Shown piece after piece: positions 7,208-11,642 of a DNA stretch of 11,642 nucleotides; position 1 is the stretch's first letter, and each line of letters opens with the position of its first letter. The notes under the pieces are model-generated. The model had not been told where the DNA came from. It saw nothing but the letters and a program-made list of their open reading frames with translations, and searched no databases. Origin of the DNA: Candidatus Brocadiaceae bacterium (GTDB taxonomy: Bacteria > Planctomycetota > Brocadiia > SM23-32); contig PWZK01000355.1 of assembly GCA_003567495.1 (NCBI GenBank), forward strand, positions 1 to 11,642, given 5' to 3'. A program made the translations under genes and the position numbers.

Positions 7208-7233
7208 ATACAGCAAAACGTTTTTTTAATCAA
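7205..7233 (-). promoter_or_regulatory. Sigma-70-type promoter of the AAA-DUF4143 gene
   Basis: On the minus strand TTGATT (7233-7228) and TATGAT (7210-7205) are 17 bases apart, four of six and five of six consensus matches. The start point would fall near 7198, giving a leader of about 28 bases. The AT-rich spacer and the palindrome over the -10 region support the call. Confidence 0.6.
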
Positions 7234-7295
7234 GGGCCACGACAGGCGTCCCCGGTACGTAGTGGACGTCTCCAAGTGTTCCGAGCTCGCATTTA

Positions 7296-8576
7296 TTACT
7301 CAGCCGCCCTGACAACCTCAGACTCCTCTATCACCACCCCGCCCTTAGCTCTCGCGATCAGTTCACCGAACGGGTCGCGTATGCGGTGAAGCTTCGGATC
7401 GGAGCCCGCGCAGCCATAGACCACGTACAGCCAGTATCCCTCGCGCAAACTGCATGCCCTGGCCCACTCATTGTCGCTGAGCTCCACCTCGCCCCTGAGC
7501 GCACGGCCCTTGACCTCTATGGCGCGGCGTTCTTCGTCCGGCCTGTCGGACAGCAGGTCGAATCCCGGCCAATCGTTCAGACCCGCCCCTCGCGCATTTT
7601 CCGGATCAGATACATCCTGCACCCGGGCGCCTGCCGCCTCCTCACTGGCTATCGCAAGCTGCATGGCCACTTTTTCTGTGCGGGCATCGTGTCGTTCGCG
7701 CTCGGCAGGGTCCGACGCCGGAACGACCAGCGCGTGGGCCACAAAAGATATTTCTCCCGGCCCCAGCAGTTCGGACTCCGCCCGCATCCGTTCTATCGCA
7801 TCTTTTCTCCTGCTGCTGAGCCTGTGCTGTTGTTCCTTTATATCCCGGAGCCTCTCCGCCGCTCCCGCATGACCGCTGGCCGCTTTTTTGCGAAGTTCAG
7901 ACCGCTGCGTGGCAAGGTAACCTTCCAGGTGATCGTAACCGTTTCGGATGTATGATTCGCGCTCGCTTAGTTCTTCTTCCAGCCTTTTGCGGTGCTTTTC
8001 CACCATGGACTGCACCAGGTTCTCGCGTGCATATGCCCCTGCCCTGTCGGCCAGGCCGGCCGCCTCGCGCGAAAACGAGCGGTATTCGACCGGCACACCG
8101 TCGCAGCTCTTCAGAAGCAGCAGGTGTTCCACCGGCCACTGCGTCAATTCACCGCCGGGCGATTGCCTGAGCCCCACAAGTTTTGATTCAACCGTCTCAC
8201 TGGTTCCCAATCCCTTGATCGAATCGTCGGCGTCGCGCTTCACTGTCAGGCGGCAGAGATGGAACATGTAGGGATCCGCCGCCCAGGGATCGAGGAAAGT
8301 GGCGCCGCTGAGCGCGCTGCGTCCGAAACGTGATCTGACCTGTTCAAGGATTTTCACGAAGACGGGCTCACCCGGTCGAAGCCATATGCATTCTTCCTGC
8401 GGCCCTGGCTTTCGAACGGTCAGCCGGTCGCGGAGCCCGGCCGGGTATTGCTCCAGCACGGGCCATATTTCGTCCAGCGCTCCCTCACGTTCGGGATGAA
8501 TGGAAAAGATAGAATCCAGGTCTCCGTCGATACCGATTCCGAGCAACGGCGCCGATTTTTCTATAAAGCCTCGCAC
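7296..8576 (-). pseudogene. C-terminal part of the SNF2-type helicase, with DUF3883 domain
   Basis: This piece is in the same reading frame as the helicase core upstream and is separated from it only by the TAA at 8748-8750. The frame is open for a further 57 codons between that stop and the GTG at 8576, and that stretch reads as normal protein (GQELDDRFNEDNLREVENE). I therefore see one gene split by a nonsense codon. No ribosome binding site precedes the GTG. Within the 426 residues there is a charged, probably coiled-coil segment (about 190-265) and a DUF3883 domain (about 335-400) with GFDLLS, AIEVKGR (E354, K356) and WLYVVYGC. This tail is typical of large defence helicases such as DrmD of DISARM and Hma helicases; DUF3883 resembles PD-(D/E)xK nucleases. 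Without restart or readthrough it would not be made. Confidence 0.75.
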
Positions 8577-8747
8577 GTAGCCGGGCAGCAGCCTGACGCA
8601 GGCTTCATTCTGCAGTTCGCCGCGTATCCCGTCGAGATGCGATTTGACCGGCTCGCCGCCTTGGTCACCGTAAACCCTCTTTTCCTCGTTCTCGACTTCC
8701 CGCAGGTTGTCTTCATTGAACCGGTCATCCAGCTCCTGCCCGATCGT

Positions 8748-10025
8748 TTAAACATCTTCTCCGGCGGCAAGACGATCCATGTATTCTTTGATGGAGACAC
8801 CCTTCATCATGCGTCCGACCACGTCGAAGACGCTATCGGAACCGAGTTCCTTCCGTATCCTCTCCAGTTTTTCCATCAGGATTTTTATAACCCGTCCTTC
8901 GCGGGTGTCTTCAGCCGCCAGGTTCATAATGATGACCGGATCGGCTTTCTGACCGTAGCGATGGATGCGTCCCATGCGCTGTTCGAGGCGGGCGGGGTTC
9001 CATGGCATATCGTAGTTCACCATGAGCCCGCAAAACTGGAGATTGATGCCTTCTCCGGCCGCATCGGTGGCCACCAGGTAGCGTGCGCCGCCGCAGGAGG
9101 CATCCTTTCTGAAAAACTCGACCTGATCCTCGCGTTCCGGATAGCTCATCCCACCGTGAATATTTGCGACCTGACCGGTATATCCTATACTTTCCAGACG
9201 GCCGACAAGAAAATTGAGAGTATCTCTGTGTCCTGTAAATATGATCAGTTTTTCGTTTCTGTATCTGATATCCTCAAGAATCTCGCGCAGCTTGCTGAAT
9301 TTTGATTCTTCTCCCCGTTGAAAAACCTGTTCGGCGAGCTCAAGGAGCCGGTCGACCTGGCTGCGTTCAATTTCTACGTCTTTCAAGGAACTTGCGGCAA
9401 CGGCCGAGAGTGCTTTTTCTTCTTCCAATTCGTTCAGTTCGAGCTCGTCCTCTGTGGTTTCTTCGTCGGCGGTTCGCGTCTCGAAAACATCCTCTGCTTT
9501 GAGCTCCTGCTGCGAGGTGTTGAGCTGGGTTTCGGTGAGGCGGCCGGATTGGAGCTGCTGCATGAGGGCGTCCAGTTTATCCCGCCTGCGCTGCAACGAA
9601 CGCATCAGGGCGAAGGTGGAGCTTGCCAGACGCCGCTGGAAGATGCTCATGGCGAATCTGGCCGCGGTGCGGTTCAATATGGAGGCTTTGTTGTAGTAAT
9701 TCTCAAGGTAAGCGGTTGTCTCGTCGTATAACTTTTGCTCGCTGATCTCGCCCTGGCTGAGCCTGTAATTGAGTGTATCGGAGATTCGGGTCGGATAGAT
9801 CGGACTGCCGTCGAGACGCACCATCTGTTCCTTGGTGCGGCGGATGAAATGCATCTGCCGCGCTTGTTCCGGATACGAGCTGAACGCATCATAAGTTGAC
9901 AGCACTTCAGGCTCCAGCAGCCGCCACAGACAGTAGTAAGGGTAATCCCTTCCCATATGAGGGGTGGCGGTCAGCAGCAGGAGGTGATGAGCGCGCCATG
10001 GCAACTGCCAGCGAGGTTCATCCAC
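8748..10025 (-). pseudogene. SNF2-type helicase core fragment (C-terminal RecA lobe), N-terminal lobe missing
   Basis: Visible in the 425-codon frame from the GTG at 10025 are motif III (LLLLTATPHMG, TAT at 19-21), motif IV (IIFTGHRDT, 261-269), motif V (ATDAAGEGINLQ, 319-330) and motif VI (QRMGRIHRYGQ, 349-359). The Q motif, Walker A and DEAH box are absent. Helicase-like protein continues upstream of the GTG (RTGRYRLAEAIAGVR) to about 10068, where the sequence becomes the 3' half of a tRNA gene, so the GTG is only the first start codon left after truncation. The frame ends in TAA (8750-8748), but the same frame continues into the DUF3883 part. In Hma and DISARM-like systems this translocase works with the methylase and ATPase; without its nucleotide-binding lobe it should be inactive. 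Confidence 0.8.
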
Positions 10026-10068
10026 CCGGACGCCGGCAATAGCCTCGGCAAGACGATAACGTCCGGTC

Positions 10069-10113
10069 CTTCGGAACCGAGGGTTGGGGGTTCGAATCCT
10101 CCCGGGCGTGCCA
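10069..10113 (+). tRNA. 3' half of a tRNA gene, tRNA-Arg(TCG)-like; attachment-site core
   Basis: The segment reads as a tRNA from the anticodon loop onward: loop CTTCGGA (T33, anticodon TCG, purine 37), 3' stem ACCGA, variable loop GGGTT, T arm GGGGG-TTCGAAT-CCTCC, acceptor strand CGGGCGT, discriminator G and encoded CCA (10111-10113). The matching 5' half is absent; upstream sequence encodes helicase. A 3' tRNA half ending at an anticodon loop, next to an integrase, is the classic tyrosine-recombinase attachment core. Anticodon assignment is inferred from half a molecule; the T arm and CCA end are the surest parts. Confidence 0.75.
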
Positions 10114-10125
10114 TTCTTAAACTTT

Positions 10126-10168
10126 CCTGAGCATAGTGTTATGCACTGCTGACGCTCAGGGTTTTCTT
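10126..10168 (+). terminator. Possible intrinsic terminator after the tRNA half
   Basis: CCTGAGC (10126-10132) and GCTCAGG (10154-10160) can pair. An alternative inner stem, GCATA/TATGC, lies at 10131-10135 and 10140-10144. GTTTTCTTT follows immediately. Its position just after the tRNA 3' end fits a tRNA terminator. The loop is long and the T run is interrupted, so this is moderate evidence. Confidence 0.4.
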
Positions 10169-10184
10169 TGTCTATGACATGTAT

Positions 10185-10205
10185 GGGGCAGTTGTGGGGA
10201 CAGTT
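10185..10205 (+). repeat. Short direct repeat, possible integrase arm-binding sites
   Basis: GGGGCAGTT (10185-10193) is followed two bases later by GGGGACAGTT (10196-10205). Paired short direct repeats between an attachment core and the integrase gene are what arm-type integrase sites look like. The assignment is positional inference only. Confidence 0.3.
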
Positions 10206-10208
10206 AAG

Positions 10209-10238
10209 TTAGCAATTGATCAGTGACCGGTGTATAAT
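10209..10238 (+). promoter_or_regulatory. Promoter upstream of the integrase remnant
   Basis: A perfect TATAAT (10233-10238) has a weak -35, TTAGCA (10209-10214), 18 bases upstream. Transcription would start near 10245 toward the integrase. The first sensible start codon downstream is the ATG at 10299 (MAKTKKHTRTG), in a different frame from the integrase remnant. Confidence 0.45.
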
Positions 10239-10342
10239 GAGTCTGTAAGAGATGAATTGATATTTCCTCTTTCGGCTTAATCCGTCACGGCATCGGTCAT
10301 GGCTAAAACCAAAAAACATACACGCACTGGCGAACCATACAT

Positions 10343-10927
10343 ATGGTTCATAAAGAGACAGCTAACAAATTACTGGGAGTTCTCCGGGGCATTTTTAATT
10401 TTGCTCATAAATATGATTACATCACAAAGAATCCTGCTCACATGGTAGAACGATACAGCCTTGAGCCTGCAGACAAAGATATGTTGCGGGAGCCGGTGTA
10501 TATACCACGTGGGGTTTACGAAGCAATGATTCACTCCCAAGCTGCGCGGCGCCACCCTCCAATAAGGCAGGTCTTATTTTTACTTTACCATACCGGCATG
10601 AGGATCGGAGAGCTTCGCCGTCTGAGATGGGCGGATATAGACCTGGGAAATCATATTATTCATGTAACCGCTTCACCTCAGAAAGGTGGAGACCGCGATC
10701 CCTATATGGTATCCCGGCAATTACGGGTTTATATGGCAATTTCAAAGAAGATGGCGCATCAAACCCATGACAGTGGACGATGGAAAACCGAGAGGCCCTT
10801 TGAACAGGCACCTGTAGTTTGTAACGGTAACGGAAATAAGTTTAGTTACAGCAACCTGTTCCATCGCGTATGGCGTCCGTTTTTGCAGGAATTAGCCCAG
10901 GAAAAAGGCGATGTGTTTAGTATATAA
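10343..10927 (+). pseudogene. Tyrosine recombinase (integrase), first fragment
   Basis: The frame covers the end of the core-binding domain (LLGVLRGIFNFAHKYDYITKNP) and the first part of the catalytic domain, with catalytic Arg in HTGMRIGELRRLRW (R87) and a probable catalytic Lys in SPQKGGD (K114). It stops at TAA (10925-10927). The remaining catalytic residues lie just downstream in the -1 frame. The N-terminal arm-binding and early core-binding regions are missing. An ATG at 10299 followed by MAKTKKHTRTGEPYIW may be the original start, now out of frame after a deletion; that is inference. The GC content is lower than in the helicase. The gene points away from the tRNA half, the normal layout for a tRNA-targeting integrase. 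Confidence 0.75.
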
Positions 10928-11136
10928 AAAAAACAGTAGTAAATTCTAAAAACAATCATGCGCCCGTATCCTTCCACGACTTTCGCCATACCTTCATTAC
11001 GGACCTTCTAACTCAGGGGATAAATCCTATTGTGGTGGGCTGGTTGGTGGGCCATAAGGAATTGCACACGCAGCGGCGATATACGCACCTTTGCTACAAT
11101 CATTTCACCGAAGAATTCAAGAACTACAAGCGCTGA
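10921..11136 (+). pseudogene. Tyrosine recombinase (integrase), C-terminal fragment after a frameshift
   Basis: In the frame one base back from the first fragment the sequence reads on through KKTVVNSKNN, then SFHDFRHTF (the HxxR motif), GHKELHTQRRYTH (catalytic His and the Tyr nucleophile) and KNYKR to a TGA at 11134-11136. The two frames overlap only at 10921-10924, beside a run of eight A residues. Joining them restores a complete Arg-Lys-HxxR-His-Tyr set, so a single small indel has broken the gene. There is no start codon with a ribosome binding site for this piece. It ends five bases before the convergent HTH gene. Confidence 0.8.
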
Positions 11137-11141
11137 AGCCC

Positions 11142-11450
11142 TCATGGCCCGTTCCCCGTTTCGAGAGCCTCTTTCATCCGTTGCCGCGCCTGGCCGATCT
11201 TCACCTCCTGGTATTCCTGGACCAGTTTGCGGCTGTACTTGCGGTTTCCGGCCCCGATCATCCCGTGTTCGAAAATGCTGAGCCGATTCTGCTTCGCCCA
11301 GCGGCTGGCGGTCTCCGGAGCAACGCCCAGGAGACGGGCCAGCTCCCGCTGGTTAATCCAGTCCTCCTGCGGGTCATAGGTCGGCTCCGCGTCCCGGACT
11401 TCCCCGCTACGGAATCTCATTTCTCCTCGCTGATGTTGCATATTACTCAT
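11142..11450 (-). CDS. Small excisionase-like helix-turn-helix protein
   Basis: The 102-residue product has a helix-turn-helix at about 33-54 (INQRELARLLGVAPETASRWAK) followed by a possible wing (FEHGMIGAGNRKYSRKLV), the pattern of MerR/Xis/AlpA-like (HTH_17) DNA-binding proteins. The start is well supported: GGAGG at 11460-11456 with a five-base spacer to the ATG at 11450. The C-terminal tail is basic and helical. It is convergent with the integrase remnant, five bases between the stops. Such proteins often act as recombination directionality factors or regulators of the integrated element. It appears intact, unlike the integrase. It could instead regulate another gene; the target is unknown. 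Confidence 0.75.
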   Translation of the reverse strand: MSNMQHQRGEMRFRSGEVRDAEPTYDPQEDWINQRELARLLGVAPETASRWAKQNRLSIFEHGMIGAGNRKYSRKLVQEYQEVKIGQARQRMKEALETGNGP

Positions 11451-11642
11451 GGTATCCTCCCGATTTATCCACCTATAGCTCTTTCCTTTCCTTTTTTAAA
11501 CTAAAAAACAAACCTCATGTCAGCCCTTTTATCAGACTAACGATTATTATGACTACCGGGTTAACTCATCATGGCCTATTGGCTCGGCAGTTGCGCATGC
11601 CAAAAGGAGTCGATCGAACATTTCATGTTCCATAAACCTGCG
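11451..11642. other. Right-edge region without a supported gene
   Basis: Apart from the ribosome binding site of the HTH gene, I see no convincing gene. A plus-strand frame from an ATG near 11572 (MAYWLGSCACQKESIEHF) is open to the window edge but has no ribosome binding site. A perfect inverted repeat, GAACAT-TTC-ATGTTC, lies at 11616-11630 and could be an operator for a gene beyond the edge. Confidence 0.4.

Noticed and set aside
8574..8750. Independent translation of the helicase C-terminal part
   Set aside because: The GTG at 8576 has no ribosome binding site, and the GGAG-preceded ATG just after the stop is in another frame.
8448..9305. Long plus-strand open frame of 285 codons
   Set aside because: It lies opposite the helicase, which carries recognisable motifs, and its own translation shows no domain or ribosome binding site.
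10030..10113. A complete tRNA gene ending at 10113
   Set aside because: ACGCCGG at 10030-10036 can pair with six of seven bases of the acceptor strand, but no D arm or anticodon stem can be formed and the same bases encode conserved helicase sequence (RYRLAEAIAG). I treat it as a 3' half only.
10918..10935. Programmed -1 frameshift in the integrase
   Set aside because: The zero-frame TAA lies before the A run can be used as a slippery heptamer, and the N-terminal domain is also missing, so decay is the simpler reading.
11616..11630. LexA box
   Set aside because: The GAAC/GTTC halves are seven bases apart, which fits neither the Bacillus-type (four bases, inverted) nor the alphaproteobacterial (direct repeat) boxes.

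Overview
This window looks like the decayed remains of an anti-phage defence island from a bacterium, possibly a member of the PVC group (Kiritimatiellota/Lentisphaerota-like). That placement is weak: it rests on the RAYT family, its GC-rich hairpin repeats and a mixed base composition of about 43-62 % GC. Nearly all genes are read leftward (minus strand).

In the direction of transcription the layout is: (1) a SNF2-type helicase at 7296-10068. Its N-terminal ATPase lobe is missing, and an in-frame TAA at 8748-8750 separates the helicase core from its DUF3883 tail. (2) An intact AAA ATPase with a DUF4143 nuclease-like tail at 6001-7170, with its own promoter and an operator-like palindrome. 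(3) An intact SIR2-TPR protein at 3530-5766. (4) A DUF1156-family (COG1743) adenine DNA methyltransferase at 933-3392 that keeps its Zn ribbon and DPPY motif but has lost the N-terminal block carrying DUF1156 and the SAM-binding motif. (5) The remnant of a REP-associated tyrosine transposase (RAYT) at 561-803. (6) The first ~70 residues of a DUF499 (COG1483) ATPase at 153-383. (7) The first seven codons of an unknown gene at the left edge. Helicase, DUF1156 methylase and DUF499 ATPase are the three signature parts of Hma-type (helicase-methylase-ATPase) defence loci, so I read this as an Hma-like locus that also carried SIR2-TPR and AAA-DUF4143 genes. All three signature genes are damaged; the two additional genes look complete.

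Every gap from the AAA gene to the DUF499 remnant holds a copy or part-copy of one repeat. It is a BIME-like element of about 105 bp made of two inverted GTAG-plus-hairpin REP units around a GC-rich central hairpin. The RAYT remnant, the likely former mobiliser, sits between two partial copies.

On the right, the helicase is cut exactly where the 3' half of a tRNA-Arg(TCG)-like gene begins (10069-10113). This is followed by a terminator-like hairpin, possible integrase arm sites, a promoter, a tyrosine recombinase broken by an N-terminal loss and a frameshift (10343-11136), and a convergent excisionase-like HTH gene (11142-11450). The order cargo / tRNA 3' half / integrase is what an attP (circular or tandem) junction, or an island edge, would give. 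The last ~190 bases hold no gene I can support.
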